A stretch of DNA of 42,803 nt, taken from IMG/VR virus record IMGVR_UViG_3300028557_002630, positions 1-42,803 of that record; one strand, given 5' to 3'. Under the pieces are notes generated by a model. It worked only from the letters and a program-made list of their open reading frames with translations. It did no database searches and was not told the DNA's origin. Source of the DNA: a virus. The position numbers were made by a program, and so were the translations under genes. Each line of letters opens with the position of its first letter. Position 1 is the first letter of the stretch. Shown here one piece after another: positions 30,068 through 38,120 of the stretch.

Positions 30068-30915
30068 TGATTGTACTGGGTTACTTTACGAGGAACCATC
30101 TTACCCAGACCTTTTGTGTTTTCAACCCTATAACTTGTTATTTTACATGTATATTTTTCAAATAATATACGGTTAAAATCTTGAAATAATTGAGAAAGAA
30201 TAGGGTGATGTTCTGTATAATTCCCCAAACCATGCCATTGATGTATCACAATAGGAACATTGCTGTATTCTACATTCATTTTTTTATTTAAAATTCGTTT
30301 GACCAAATCATTATCGTCATAAGCAACAGCAAAACTATAATTTTCATCAAAACCACCAAGATCATCCAAATCCTTTTTCTTTATGGCACATGCAAAATGC
30401 ATTTTTGTGTCCCTATAAATTGGATGATTGTACCATGCCGTTTCTTCGCAATGGCTAACCGGACGATTCACTATTGGATTTATAGACTGATTGATGACGG
30501 AAAAATCAATTTGTTTTACATTTTCATTTCTTATCTTTTCAGAAAGTTGCTTGTCTATGTTATAACAACTAAAAACCAAATAATCATTATCAGATATAGT
30601 TGAAGCTTTTTGCAGTACCTGACCCATATGAAAACATTCAGGGTTTTGAAGCAGAACCACATCTCCTTTGGCATAACTAAAACCTATGTTGAATGGAATA
30701 CACGGATTGGTATAAAATTTATTTTCTTTTTCCAATCGAACTAATGTTATTGGAAAATCGTATTGTTTAAGTTTTTCCTCAAGACGATGTTCTTCTGAAC
30801 TACAATCATCAACAACAACCAATTCAAAATCGGTATATTTACTTTTTTGAATAGTTCTTAAAGTAAATTCAAAAAGATTCCACCGATTATTATAAGCTGT
30901 TATTATAGATACCAT
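30064..30915 (-). CDS. Glycosyltransferase family 2 (GT-A)
   Basis: 283 residues. Classical GT2 N-terminus VSIITAYNNRWNLFEFTL followed by ELVVVDDCSSEEHRLEE (first Asp pair), PCIPFNIGFSYAKGDVVLLQ with a QNPE segment where DxD is usual, DLDDLGGFDENYSFAVAYDD with the acceptor Asp pair. Overlaps the upstream GT by 26 nt. The altered DxD is a note of caution on activity. Confidence 0.88.
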   Translation of the reverse strand: MVSIITAYNNRWNLFEFTLRTIQKSKYTDFELVVVDDCSSEEHRLEEKLKQYDFPITLVRLEKENKFYTNPCIPFNIGFSYAKGDVVLLQNPECFHMGQVLQKASTISDNDYLVFSCYNIDKQLSEKIRNENVKQIDFSVINQSINPIVNRPVSHCEETAWYNHPIYRDTKMHFACAIKKKDLDDLGGFDENYSFAVAYDDNDLVKRILNKKMNVEYSNVPIVIHQWHGLGNYTEHHPILSQLFQDFNRILFEKYTCKITSYRVENTKGLGKMVPRKVTQYNQ

Positions 30916-31702
30916 TTTTCTTTATTTCTTTTAGTATTTTTATTACTTGTTCTCTGCTTGAATCTGGAACACAATTTTGCCATGCCGGATTATAACCATG
31001 TTTTTTTGAAAATAGACCGGCACCTTTAATAATATTTTCCCGCCAATCATTACGAGGTCGGATCGAACTGCTGTGTTCTGAACACATTTGTTCACCAATA
31101 AGATCCATACTATCAGCAAGGTCTGCCCAATTCCAATAAGGAGTGGTATAACCTGCTTTGGCTATTCGATAACTATGCTCTACATGTTCAAAAGCGTTAA
31201 GAAATTGTTCATCAATAAGACCAACCTTTTGTAATACTTCCCTGGTATAATAACAAAAAGACCCTACACATCCTAGAACAATTGCAATTTTTAGATTGTC
31301 TGGATATTCCACCACAAACCGGGGACATGCCGGACCTCCAGATAAGCCATTTTTATTGGCAGGCCCATGATAAGCAAACATAAAATGTTGAATTCCTGTA
31401 GCTTCCCTGGCTTTTATATATTTGTTGAAAACATCAGTATTTTTAATAATCATGTCATCTTCAATTATGAAAATATGCTCAAATCCCCTTTCCAATAAGT
31501 TTTTAAATAATATATTTTTACTTTTACCTACACCCTGATTTTGTTTATTTTGTATAAAAACATGATTTTTACGGATTGGTTCTTTAATTGGTTCACCATC
31601 ATTGATTGTAACAGCAAAATAGTCTTCTGGAATGCTTGCAAGGCATTTATTGTAAAAATCCTGCCTATTGCAAGTTACTATTCCTATACCAATGTTTTTC
31701 AC
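30890..31702 (-). CDS. Glycosyltransferase family 2 (GT-A), first gene of the glycan island
   Basis: 270 residues from GTG 31702. IGIGIVTCNRQDFYNKCL, then VTINDGEP, NQGVGKSKNILFKNLLERG, and HIFIIEDDMII with EDD as the DxD motif; GLIDEQFLNAFEHVEHSYRI holds the catalytic Glu region. Heads the co-directional run of glycan genes down to rmlD. It is divergent from the 31736 fibre gene. No SD; a TTGATA and AT-rich stretch upstream could be a weak promoter. Confidence 0.88.
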   Translation of the reverse strand: MKNIGIGIVTCNRQDFYNKCLASIPEDYFAVTINDGEPIKEPIRKNHVFIQNKQNQGVGKSKNILFKNLLERGFEHIFIIEDDMIIKNTDVFNKYIKAREATGIQHFMFAYHGPANKNGLSGGPACPRFVVEYPDNLKIAIVLGCVGSFCYYTREVLQKVGLIDEQFLNAFEHVEHSYRIAKAGYTTPYWNWADLADSMDLIGEQMCSEHSSSIRPRNDWRENIIKGAGLFSKKHGYNPAWQNCVPDSSREQVIKILKEIKKNGIYNNSL

Positions 31703-31721
31703 TTGTATTGATTTACTTTAA

Positions 31722-31729
31722 TATAAATA
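31722..31729 (+). promoter_or_regulatory. T4-type late promoter octamer for the 31736 structural gene
   Basis: Exact TATAAATA then ATATCA and ATG 31736. No SD or -35. Confidence 0.68.
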
Positions 31730-31735
31730 ATATCA

Positions 31736-32338
31736 ATGGCTGATCCGAATGTAGTTAATATCAAAGGACTACCTCGCATTGAGGAAATTGTTAATGGTAA
31801 TCTTTTAATAGTGGAAAACGAACAAGGCACAAATACGCTTGATTTTGTTAATTTTGTTATTGGTCCGAATAACACCAGTTTTTTTAATCAAATTACAAAT
31901 TTATCTGCTGCCGTGGTTTCTTTAAGTGCCACAACCACAAGTCTTATTAATAGCTTAAGTGCCACAACCACAAGTCTTATTAATAGCTTATGTGCCACAA
32001 CAAATGCTGAAATACAATCACTTTCCAGCACAGTAGACACTAGACTTTTAAATGTATCTGCAATTTATTACACAACAGGAACAGTAATCATAAGCACTGG
32101 ATATAACGTCAGTAATTTAGTTTCAGTCGTAAAATCATCTTCCGACCTGAATGTATCTGCAAATGATTTGACCCTGGTTTTAGGTTCTAGTGCAAGTGGA
32201 AATCCATTTATTTATATGAATGATAATGATGTTACCAATATTGGAAATGTTGTTAATTTTTACGTGAGAACAACCAATATTGTTCAAACAAGCAGCATAA
32301 GTATTCGATACAGAATCTTAAAACCTTATTCGGTTTAA
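31736..32338 (+). CDS. Fibre-like virion protein with 11-residue repeats
   Basis: 200 residues. Ser/Thr/Asn-rich with a helical repeat SLSATTTSLIN occurring twice and a third partial copy (about 62-90), then a beta-rich C-terminal domain (TGTVIISTGYNVSNLV, ISIRYRIL). N-terminus MADPNVVNIKGLPRI is like other phage fibre or head-decoration proteins. Expressed late from an exact TATAAATA. The only large structural gene on the plus strand here; converges with 32368-33165. Confidence 0.72.
   Translation: MADPNVVNIKGLPRIEEIVNGNLLIVENEQGTNTLDFVNFVIGPNNTSFFNQITNLSAAVVSLSATTTSLINSLSATTTSLINSLCATTNAEIQSLSSTVDTRLLNVSAIYYTTGTVIISTGYNVSNLVSVVKSSSDLNVSANDLTLVLGSSASGNPFIYMNDNDVTNIGNVVNFYVRTTNIVQTSSISIRYRILKPYSV
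31922..31987 (+). repeat. Tandem 33-bp coding repeat
   Basis: Two identical 33-nt units (31922-31954 and 31955-31987) and a degenerate third starting at 31988, encoding the 11-residue SATTTSLINSL-type repeat. Exact identity points to recent slippage or duplication in the fibre shaft. Confidence 0.85.
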
Positions 32339-32367
32339 ATATTATAATTAATAAAGCTAAATTATAT

Positions 32368-33165
32368 TTATATAAGATTACCTGTAACTAAAACTCTACC
32401 TGATAATGCTGTATATGTGTTTGTCCCTGTGCTATCTACTCTAAACCATATTCTATTTTGCGGAGATGCATCATTACCAGAAACTAATGCTGTTCCATTT
32501 GATGCAGTTACAGATCCACCAATTCTATAATATCTGTTTATAGTAATTAAAGTGCCAGGTGTGGTTAAGCTTAGTTGATTTGTAACTTGATTAGCTGCGT
32601 TTGTTAATGTATCACTTCTATATAATCTAAAGGCAGGTAAGCTAGTATCACCCACATTACCGCCTGCTACTGCATCAATAATAATGGAAAAATCTGTAGC
32701 TAAAAACACTTTACCAGCTGGAACAGTGTATAGTAACTGAGCAGATGATGTATTAAGAAAATCTATAGAACTTAAAGCTGTAGTACCTACGCCTATTTGA
32801 GTGCATATAGTTGTAGCTGGGTCTGGTATAATACTAGAAATAGAATTTACAGTGCTGTAAACACTATCCCAACTGGCACTGTTGGTTCTTACATTGCTGT
32901 AAACACTATCCCAACTGGCACTGGCAACTTGTAATGGTGTGATATAAACGCTTTCTTCCCAAGTATCGCTCAAAGATTTTACAGTGCTGTAAACACTATC
33001 CCATCTTTCTGAAGATAATGATGAACGTATAGAATTGTTTATAGAATTGTTTATAAAATCTGTGTAATTTATTTGAGTTTCCCGAATACCTCGATAACCC
33101 ACCAAATAATCTTGAAAGGTCAAGCTTGACAATGAATCAAATGTTGCAAAAGTACTATCAGCCAT
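32368..33165 (-). CDS. Fibre/virion protein with WDSVYS repeats
   Basis: 265 residues. N-terminal LTFQDYLVGYRGIRETQINY resembles the ASDHLVGF start of the 38557-40290 fibre. Middle repeats SASWDSVYSNVRTNSASWDS (about 80-110) parallel the NWNSTYS/QWNSTYT repeats of the other fibres. C-terminal half is a beta-rich domain (LLYTVPAGKVFLATDFSIII, TNTYTALSGRVLVTG) as in tail-fibre heads. One nt after the membrane-protein stop. Likely a tail or head fibre. Confidence 0.75.
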   Translation of the reverse strand: MADSTFATFDSLSSLTFQDYLVGYRGIRETQINYTDFINNSINNSIRSSLSSERWDSVYSTVKSLSDTWEESVYITPLQVASASWDSVYSNVRTNSASWDSVYSTVNSISSIIPDPATTICTQIGVGTTALSSIDFLNTSSAQLLYTVPAGKVFLATDFSIIIDAVAGGNVGDTSLPAFRLYRSDTLTNAANQVTNQLSLTTPGTLITINRYYRIGGSVTASNGTALVSGNDASPQNRIWFRVDSTGTNTYTALSGRVLVTGNLI

Positions 33166-33166
33166 A

Positions 33167-34078
33167 TTACATTCCTATACCTCTTACGGTTGGCTCCTTG
33201 TATATTATTTTTTCCTTTTCTTTTTCTATAACGTGGGTTTCCACATTATTTACCTTAATTTTGCGTAAATGTTGATATAAAAGAACCAAAGCAAGCGCCA
33301 TTGGATCAAAAACAAAGATTAATACCAAAATAAAGTATCGAACAGTGCGATCCAAATCCAAGCCCAATCCTTCAGAAATAAACTTAAATGTCAAAATATC
33401 ACTCTTTTTCACCTGAATTTGTCTGTTTGAAAGAATCTGTGTTTCCAACTCAAGTATTTCCCTTTGAGTTTGATCATATTCTTGCATTAAATTTGTATAT
33501 TCTGTATTGGCAGATTCTATGGCTTTTGATGAAACATCTATCATTCTGTCTTTGGTTTGTTGTGCCCTTTTGTCATTATAAACAATTTTATCCCCTTCTT
33601 TGTCTTTGCCTTCCACCATGGTCGTACTTTTCACAGCATCATTAAGACGTTGTTCTTGTTCTTTTTTGCTTTCATTTAATTTTTTTAAACGATCATCATA
33701 TTGCACAAGAATTTCTTTTTTCTTGGCTTTGATGCTTTCCAAATTGTTTATTTTTCCTTCATCAATTGAATATTCCGCTTTACTAATAGTATACGCAGAA
33801 CTTAAAAATCCGTAAATTCCAAGACTTGTGATCAGAGAAAGTGCAATTACACCTGCAACAAGATAACTGGTCAGCATTTTGTTAAGCTTGTTCCAAAGAT
33901 CATGAAGTCCAATAGTGGCTGAAAATTTTGCAGCTTCTAATGCCAATCCAAGAATAATGATAGGAATGAATTGGCTTTTGAAAAGATGGGCCAGCCCATA
34001 TACAGAAAAGAACGCGGCACTTCCGGCTAGTACGAAAATGCTTGCTAAAAGAGAATATTTGTACAAATCTAACTTCAC
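33167..34078 (-). CDS. Membrane protein with long coiled coil
   Basis: 303 residues from GTG 34078 (GTGA overlap). Three transmembrane segments at about 8-30, 36-56 and 70-93, a coiled coil from about 100-225 (KKKEILVQYDDRLKKLNESK and onward), and a last hydrophobic segment YFILVLIFVFDPMALALVLL (about 243-266), then a basic tail. Proteins ending in 'FvFDPlAlaLvl' are common in marine phages without known role; inner-membrane remodelling or signalling for lysis are guesses. Confidence 0.75.
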   Translation of the reverse strand: MKLDLYKYSLLASIFVLAGSAAFFSVYGLAHLFKSQFIPIIILGLALEAAKFSATIGLHDLWNKLNKMLTSYLVAGVIALSLITSLGIYGFLSSAYTISKAEYSIDEGKINNLESIKAKKKEILVQYDDRLKKLNESKKEQEQRLNDAVKSTTMVEGKDKEGDKIVYNDKRAQQTKDRMIDVSSKAIESANTEYTNLMQEYDQTQREILELETQILSNRQIQVKKSDILTFKFISEGLGLDLDRTVRYFILVLIFVFDPMALALVLLYQHLRKIKVNNVETHVIEKEKEKIIYKEPTVRGIGM

Positions 34079-34518
34079 GAAAGGAATGTTATATCACCAG
34101 AACTAGGTGCAGCCCCTCCTGATGTTACTCTTGCTCCTTGTGCATTAATAGGGAGAACGCCTACAGGCACAGTTCCAAAACTTACCCATTGTCCGCCGAC
34201 ATAAAAATCATATGCTTTACTAGCCCCTACAAAAACACTAGCAGCTGCAGATGCTGTTCCCAAAACAGTGTTTGTTTGAACTGGTATGGCTTTGGTAAAA
34301 CCTGCCGGAGTGGTTATAACAGCATAACGGTTATAAATTAAGGGTTGAGTATCGCCATAGGCAGGATTGGCGCAAACTGAAGGATTTAACGTAGAATCTA
34401 GAACAGTGGAATTAAAAGTGGTTACAGGTGGAAAGGCAGTGCTATAGGAAAGTTCTTTAAATTTTCCTTCTTCGAATGTTTGAAAATATCTTACAGTTTG
34501 AGATGCTAATATTGCCAT
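34075..34518 (-). CDS. Small virion-type protein
   Basis: 147 residues, Ala/Thr/Ser/Gly-rich with beta-strand pattern (RYAVITTPAGFTKAIPV, ASAAASVFVGASKAYDFYVG), few charged residues; like phage head-decoration or fibre tip proteins. No SD; ACTAAATA with a 5-nt spacer (TTTTA) precedes the ATG. Heads the unit that also holds the membrane protein and the WDSVYS fibre, each linked by overlap or 1-nt gap. Confidence 0.68.
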   Translation of the reverse strand: MAILASQTVRYFQTFEEGKFKELSYSTAFPPVTTFNSTVLDSTLNPSVCANPAYGDTQPLIYNRYAVITTPAGFTKAIPVQTNTVLGTASAAASVFVGASKAYDFYVGGQWVSFGTVPVGVLPINAQGARVTSGGAAPSSGDITFLS

Positions 34519-34523
34519 TAAAA

Positions 34524-34531
34524 TATTTAGT
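34524..34531 (-). promoter_or_regulatory. Late-type promoter (ACTAAATA)
   Basis: ACTAAATA, TTTTA, ATG 34518. No SD. Confidence 0.42.
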
Positions 34532-34542
34532 AAAAATGCATA

Positions 34543-34740
34543 TTAATTAATAAAACCATTTTTTAAATTATACACACAGTTTCCATCTGTATCTATAATT
34601 TCCAAAATATCTTCACTATAGCTATTAATTTTTTCAAAAATACTTTTATGTGCCTCATAAGCATCTATGGCAGATGCATCAACTGTACGGATTTCTTTTT
34701 TCTCATTATTAATGACTTTTACAGTGTATTTTTGATTCAT
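34543..34740 (-). CDS. Small hypothetical protein
   Basis: 65 residues: KYTVKVINNEKKEIRTVDA, DAYEAHKSIFEKINSYSEDI and a final LKNGFIN; a small alpha-beta protein with a helix around residues 28-42, no family recognised. TGTAAATA lies 5 nt before the ATG (spacer GGTTT). Confidence 0.58.
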   Translation of the reverse strand: MNQKYTVKVINNEKKEIRTVDASAIDAYEAHKSIFEKINSYSEDILEIIDTDGNCVYNLKNGFIN

Positions 34741-34745
34741 AAACC

Positions 34746-34753
34746 TATTTACA
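34746..34753 (-). promoter_or_regulatory. Late-type promoter (TGTAAATA)
   Basis: TGTAAATA, GGTTT, ATG 34740. Confidence 0.42.
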
Positions 34754-34767
34754 AGGGTTATGCTTTT

Positions 34768-34980
34768 TTAAAGTTTGGTCTTATCTATGCCCAAAGTAAA
34801 GTTTTCACAACCCACACAATCTTCTACATTAAAAACTCTGAATCTTCCATCATTTAATTGTACCAAAAACATGCAACTATGATCCAATCCATAATCAATA
34901 ACAACTACTGCTCGTCCTTCTCCATGATCTTTAGCAACGACCCAGATAGGAGGGTCCAATTGCAATAGTCTTTGATTCAT
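34768..34980 (-). CDS. Conserved small phage protein (KDHGEGRAVVVIDYG)
   Basis: 70 residues with PIWVVAKDHGEGRAVVVIDY and MFLVQLNDGRFRVFNVEDC, a pattern seen in small proteins across many tailed phages; an all-beta fold is likely. Function unknown. Start overlaps the preceding stop by one base (TAATG). Confidence 0.7.
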   Translation of the reverse strand: MNQRLLQLDPPIWVVAKDHGEGRAVVVIDYGLDHSCMFLVQLNDGRFRVFNVEDCVGCENFTLGIDKTKL

Positions 34981-35339
34981 TAAAAATTACCAAGCAATTG
35001 AACTTGTGACATTTTATTTAAAATATTGTCTTCAGTTAAAACAAAGTTGCTGTAAGCTATTTTTTCTAAAATATTTGGATTTTTTAAATTGATCATTCTG
35101 CCCAAGTTTTTACATGTTCTCACTTCTATTATAAGGCACGGACTAAAACCGTTCATGAACAATGAAGGGCTTTTCCATTCATAAAGATACTGGTTACCAT
35201 AAACCTTCTTCAAAATCAAATTGGGGTTATTTTCACAAAAAATACGCAAATACTCTGTTATTTTTGCAGAATTTTGTTGACTTGATGTATTTTGACAATA
35301 TAGTGATGCTATATTTTTATAATCCTGTGCAAGCTTCAT
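34980..35339 (-). CDS. Hypothetical protein
   Basis: 119 residues, mixed alpha-beta, including GNQYLYEWKSPSLFMNGFSP and SPCLIIEVRTCKNLGRM. No family recognised. First gene of a pair with the 70-residue gene. GCTAAATA with spacer TAAAAG precedes the ATG; no SD. Divergent from the metallopeptidase-like gene. Confidence 0.6.
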   Translation of the reverse strand: MKLAQDYKNIASLYCQNTSSQQNSAKITEYLRIFCENNPNLILKKVYGNQYLYEWKSPSLFMNGFSPCLIIEVRTCKNLGRMINLKNPNILEKIAYSNFVLTEDNILNKMSQVQLLGNF

Positions 35340-35345
35340 CTTTTA

Positions 35346-35353
35346 TATTTAGC
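35346..35353 (-). promoter_or_regulatory. Late-type promoter (GCTAAATA)
   Basis: GCTAAATA, 6 nt, ATG 35339. Confidence 0.42.
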
Positions 35354-35372
35354 AAAATAAATAATATATAAA

Positions 35373-35819
35373 ATGTCTTTTAACATTTGTTTTACCAGCA
35401 GATTTGTTCGTTTATGTGATAAACTTGAAATACCCACGAGTTTTCTGAAACAAAAAATATATGGTTATTTAAAAGCAACAAAAAAGAAAATAAAAGGAAA
35501 ACGATTATATTTTGATACACATGGAAATCTAAAAATATCCAAATATGAAGAAACGATTCCTTTAATAGGAATTGTAACTTATTCGATAGAAAATACTAAA
35601 TTAAATATTAAGAGAAAAAACTTTTTGCGGGATCTTTTACATGAACTTAGACATTTTCAACAGAACAGAATTTATAAATGGAATATGAATGAATATACCT
35701 TAAAAGATATTGATGAAGGAAATAGTAGATATTATAAAAGTAAAATAGAAATTGATGCCAGAAAATACGAGAAACGTTCGTTAAAACTTTATCAGGAAGT
35801 CAGAAAACTTTATGGTTGA
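35373..35819 (+). CDS. Zinc-metallopeptidase-like protein (HELRH)
   Basis: 148 residues. LLHELRHFQQ gives HExxH (His90, Glu91, His94), and EIDARKYE about 33 residues later supplies a candidate third ligand (Glu127), the arrangement of small gluzincin-like phage and bacterial proteins. Very Lys/Arg-rich. Substrate unknown; could process a virion or host protein. No SD; AATAAATA lies 9 nt before the ATG. Its 3' end overlaps the convergent membrane gene by 20 nt. Confidence 0.68.
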   Translation: MSFNICFTSRFVRLCDKLEIPTSFLKQKIYGYLKATKKKIKGKRLYFDTHGNLKISKYEETIPLIGIVTYSIENTKLNIKRKNFLRDLLHELRHFQQNRIYKWNMNEYTLKDIDEGNSRYYKSKIEIDARKYEKRSLKLYQEVRKLYG

Positions 35820-36078
35820 TCAAATATAAAAATCCAGGAATACAAAGAAAAAATATTCCCAAATCAAAAAAGAAAATGCCAATAAACAAAGAAAGCCAAA
35901 ATGAAATGCATATGTGGCATCCGCTTAACTTTGCCACAAGTGGAAATTTTAAACTCAGATAATCCTGAAACGGAAGTTTAGTAAAAATTGTTAAATCGTC
36001 CTGAATTGGACTTTTAAACCAAATAACCAAAAGTGTTTCTACAATTGCAGAACAAAGAAATAACGATTCAATCAGCAT
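35800..36078 (-). CDS. Small membrane protein with CHIC motif (DUF1360-like)
   Basis: 92 residues, three hydrophobic segments (about 4-20, 47-70 and 70-88) and LSGCHICISFWLSLF: the CxxCxxFW motif found in DUF1360-type small membrane proteins. Thiol or metal chemistry at the membrane is possible. Overlaps the upstream gene by 11 nt. Confidence 0.6.
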   Translation of the reverse strand: MLIESLFLCSAIVETLLVIWFKSPIQDDLTIFTKLPFQDYLSLKFPLVAKLSGCHICISFWLSLFIGIFFFDLGIFFLCIPGFLYLINHKVF

Positions 36079-36289
36079 TTTGCAAAACCAGATTCTTTTT
36101 TATGTTTTGAATGGTTTGTGTTCTTAAATTGTTATGGGCACATGGATAGCATCCACCTTGACGTTTTAGTGTTGCATTGCTTTGCACATATGAATTTCTT
36201 AAATTTTGACAATTTTTAATCTGAATTGGACAGGGTTGATCCATTTGAAAAAACTGCGTAATAATTCCATATTCTTCAACAATGTCCAT
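36068..36289 (-). CDS. Small Cys-rich protein
   Basis: 73 residues from ATG 36289, which follows the upstream stop by 4 nt; a longer frame upstream would overlap more. PCPIQIKNCQNLRNSYVQSN and GGCYPCAHNNLRTQTIQNIK give four Cys (C..C and CxxC pairs) suited to one zinc. Small zinc-ribbon-like proteins of this kind occur next to holin-like genes in T4-like phages; role unknown. Confidence 0.62.
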   Translation of the reverse strand: MDIVEEYGIITQFFQMDQPCPIQIKNCQNLRNSYVQSNATLKRQGGCYPCAHNNLRTQTIQNIKKNLVLQNAD

Positions 36290-36293
36290 AAAA

Positions 36294-36560
36294 TTACTTA
36301 TCTGAAACTTTTGGTATATCAATAGATTGATAATCCTGTTCTTCTTTTTTACTATCACTTATGCTTTGATCCAGAAAAGCTCGCCAAGCTATGAATCCTT
36401 GTAAAAAAAAGTTTATAAAAATAATGGTGGTTTGCACGGGTCCGATTTCAGAAAAAAGCTTGTATCCACTCAAGTCTGACATCAGGGCAGTCAGAGACGC
36501 TATACTGATATAAAGAAATCCTCTTAAAACGTATTTTTTTAATTTAAATCTTTTTGCCAT
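36294..36560 (-). CDS. Small two-helix membrane protein (holin-like)
   Basis: 88 residues from ATG 36560, 17 nt inside the end of the nuclease gene. Basic N-terminus, two transmembrane segments (about 12-29 and 44-60: VQTTIIFINFFLQGFIAW), then a charged tail. Size and topology fit a class II/III holin or other phage membrane protein, but no endolysin is in the window. Confidence 0.62.
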   Translation of the reverse strand: MAKRFKLKKYVLRGFLYISIASLTALMSDLSGYKLFSEIGPVQTTIIFINFFLQGFIAWRAFLDQSISDSKKEEQDYQSIDIPKVSDK

Positions 36561-37281
36561 CAATACTATTTAGCAAAGAAATTACTTCATCCTCAAGATA
36601 TGGCATGCCTATTTTTTTCCAAATTCCTTCAAAGCTTTCATAATTTTTTATATTTTTTCTTTTAAGCCAATATACAGTTAAACGAGAAGGTTTTTTTCCT
36701 GTCATTTTAGAAAACACATATGCATAAAGACTCAATTGAAGAGCATATGTAAAATATTCATTACAAGGCAAATGGCTTATGGGGTGTGAAAAATAACTGT
36801 TTTCCCATCGACTTGTTCCAAAAGTGAACTTTTTATTTGTTTTATAATCGATAATTTCAAAAAAATTATTATCCATATACTCTGCAATCAAATCGGCAGT
36901 GCCTGCAATATGATAATCATGATCATATATCATGGTTTCGCTCAAAACTTTTTTATTGTGCAATCGATGATCCGCATTCATTTTTTCAAGAAATGGTTTC
37001 AAAGAAGAATCACAATCATTTCCTTCCAGATAATTTTGAATATCATGATGTATTCTTGTTCCAAAACCTGTTCCTTTATTTTTAATTTCTTCCCATTCGT
37101 TAAGAACATCTTGTTTGTCTACTCCCCGGTTTCCAGCAATACGTTCTGCTATTTTTTCGAAATCTGTTTTGGGTTTGAATTCGCCTATAAAAGTTGTTAC
37201 ACTTTTAAAAATCTGACCATCGGAAATTCTTGTATATGAATGTTTTTCTGAATCGAAAATAATTGGGCAAGAATTTGACAT
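36544..37281 (-). CDS. PD-(D/E)XK nuclease (phage exonuclease / Cas4-RecB-like)
   Basis: 245 residues. Nuclease core: KNKGTGFGTRIHHDIQNYLE (helix with His), LSETMIYD (Glu115), IAGTADLIAEY (Asp130) and FEIIDYKTNKK (Asp145-x-Lys147), followed by ALQLSLYAYVFSKMTGKKPS (the QL..Y motif of RecB-family nucleases). Likely processes DNA ends in recombination, replication or packaging. No SD; TTGAAT-N16-TATAAC ends 6 nt before the ATG. Heads a four-gene unit down to 35800. Confidence 0.85.
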   Translation of the reverse strand: MSNSCPIIFDSEKHSYTRISDGQIFKSVTTFIGEFKPKTDFEKIAERIAGNRGVDKQDVLNEWEEIKNKGTGFGTRIHHDIQNYLEGNDCDSSLKPFLEKMNADHRLHNKKVLSETMIYDHDYHIAGTADLIAEYMDNNFFEIIDYKTNKKFTFGTSRWENSYFSHPISHLPCNEYFTYALQLSLYAYVFSKMTGKKPSRLTVYWLKRKNIKNYESFEGIWKKIGMPYLEDEVISLLNSIDGKKI

Positions 37282-37287
37282 TCAATT

Positions 37288-37315
37288 GTTATAACATAAG
37301 ATAACTAAAATTCAA
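37288..37315 (-). promoter_or_regulatory. Sigma70-type promoter for the nuclease unit
   Basis: TATAAC (37288-37293), 16-nt spacer, TTGAAT (37310-37315); 6 nt to ATG 37281. Confidence 0.5.
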
Positions 37316-37321
37316 TGGCAC

Positions 37322-37648
37322 ATGGCACATCGCATATCAAAAACATCCAAAAATTTAAAGGTTGCAAAATCGGCACCTTCAACAGAACAAGTATCAAAAC
37401 TCGCCTACTCCTTGGTGAAGAATGTCATGACTGCGTGTCTGGATTCAGAAAAGCATTATTCTGGGGAATGGTACGCCGAAGGATACAAATGGCACCTAAC
37501 ACGATCAATCAGGCATGCAACAAACTCATTAATGTTGGCAGAGAAATTGGAAAAAGACTTTGATAATGAAAATGCCCTTGATCATGCAAAAGGCGCTGCA
37601 ATACGTGCAATAATGGCAATTATATGCCTGCAAAATAAAATTAAATAA
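37322..37648 (+). CDS. Hypothetical helical protein
   Basis: 108 residues, mostly helical and basic (SKLAYSLVKNVMTACLDSEK, HATNSLMLAEKLEKDFDNEN). No family recognised. An alternative frame from ATG 37315 covers much of the same DNA; this frame is preferred because it is longer and has balanced composition. A TTGACA-N16-TAAGAT lies upstream (37275-37302), overlapping the divergent nuclease start. Overlaps the convergent dCMP deaminase by 8 nt. Confidence 0.55.
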   Translation: MAHRISKTSKNLKVAKSAPSTEQVSKLAYSLVKNVMTACLDSEKHYSGEWYAEGYKWHLTRSIRHATNSLMLAEKLEKDFDNENALDHAKGAAIRAIMAIICLQNKIK

Positions 37649-38057
37649 AATTGTCTGATTTTTTTACTTTTACACCATAAAATTTAAATATTTCCAATCC
37701 TTCAGTGTCATTATCATATTCTTCTTGATATATTACTTCAGGAATTCCCCATGCACATATCATTCGGGCGCAGTAACTACACGGAAGAAGTGTAGATGCA
37801 ATTAATCGGCATTCTCCCCGTTCAAAAAGACTTAGTAAATTAGTTTCTGCATGAATCATGTATTTTCTACGATGATTTCGGTCATTCCAAAAATTTTTAA
37901 CTACATTTTTTCCAGAAACTAATCCGTTGTAAGAAACACCAAGAACTCTGTTGTCAAAACTTAAAGCACATGCTCCTACTTTTCTGTATGGATCTTCGCT
38001 TCTTTTTGATGCTTCAATTGCAAGATTCAGAGCATATTTATTCCAACTAATTCGCAT
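37641..38057 (-). CDS. dCMP deaminase
   Basis: 138 residues. Zinc site HAE (69-71) and PCSYC (92-96), plus DPYRKVGACALSFDNRVLG and SYNGLVSG, the ComEB/dCMP deaminase N-terminal pattern. Makes dUMP for thymidylate synthesis, a standard T4-like function and useful for an AT-rich genome. No allosteric insertion is obvious. No SD; consensus TATAAT ends 5 nt before the ATG. Confidence 0.92.
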   Translation of the reverse strand: MRISWNKYALNLAIEASKRSEDPYRKVGACALSFDNRVLGVSYNGLVSGKNVVKNFWNDRNHRRKYMIHAETNLLSLFERGECRLIASTLLPCSYCARMICAWGIPEVIYQEEYDNDTEGLEIFKFYGVKVKKSDNFI

Positions 38058-38062
38058 ATTCG

Positions 38063-38089
38063 ATTATATCATGGGAACTATATATTCAA
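38063..38089 (-). promoter_or_regulatory. Sigma70-type promoter for the dCMP deaminase
   Basis: TATAAT (38063-38068, exact), 15-nt spacer, TTGAAT (38084-38089); 5 nt to ATG 38057. Confidence 0.52.
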
Positions 38090-38107
38090 CATTTCCCTGT
38101 AAAATTA

Positions 38108-38115
38108 TCTAAATA
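38108..38115 (+). promoter_or_regulatory. Late-type promoter (TCTAAATA)
   Basis: TCTAAATA, TTATC, ATG 38121; no SD. Confidence 0.42.
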
Positions 38116-38120
38116 TTATC

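Noticed and set aside
32339-32367. Terminator between the convergent 31736 and 32368 genes
   Set aside because: The gap is AT-rich but has no stable GC stem followed by a T run; most convergent pairs here overlap or abut with no visible terminator.
37315-37563. 82-residue plus-strand frame from ATG 37315
   Set aside because: Covered by the longer frame from 37322 with more protein-like composition.
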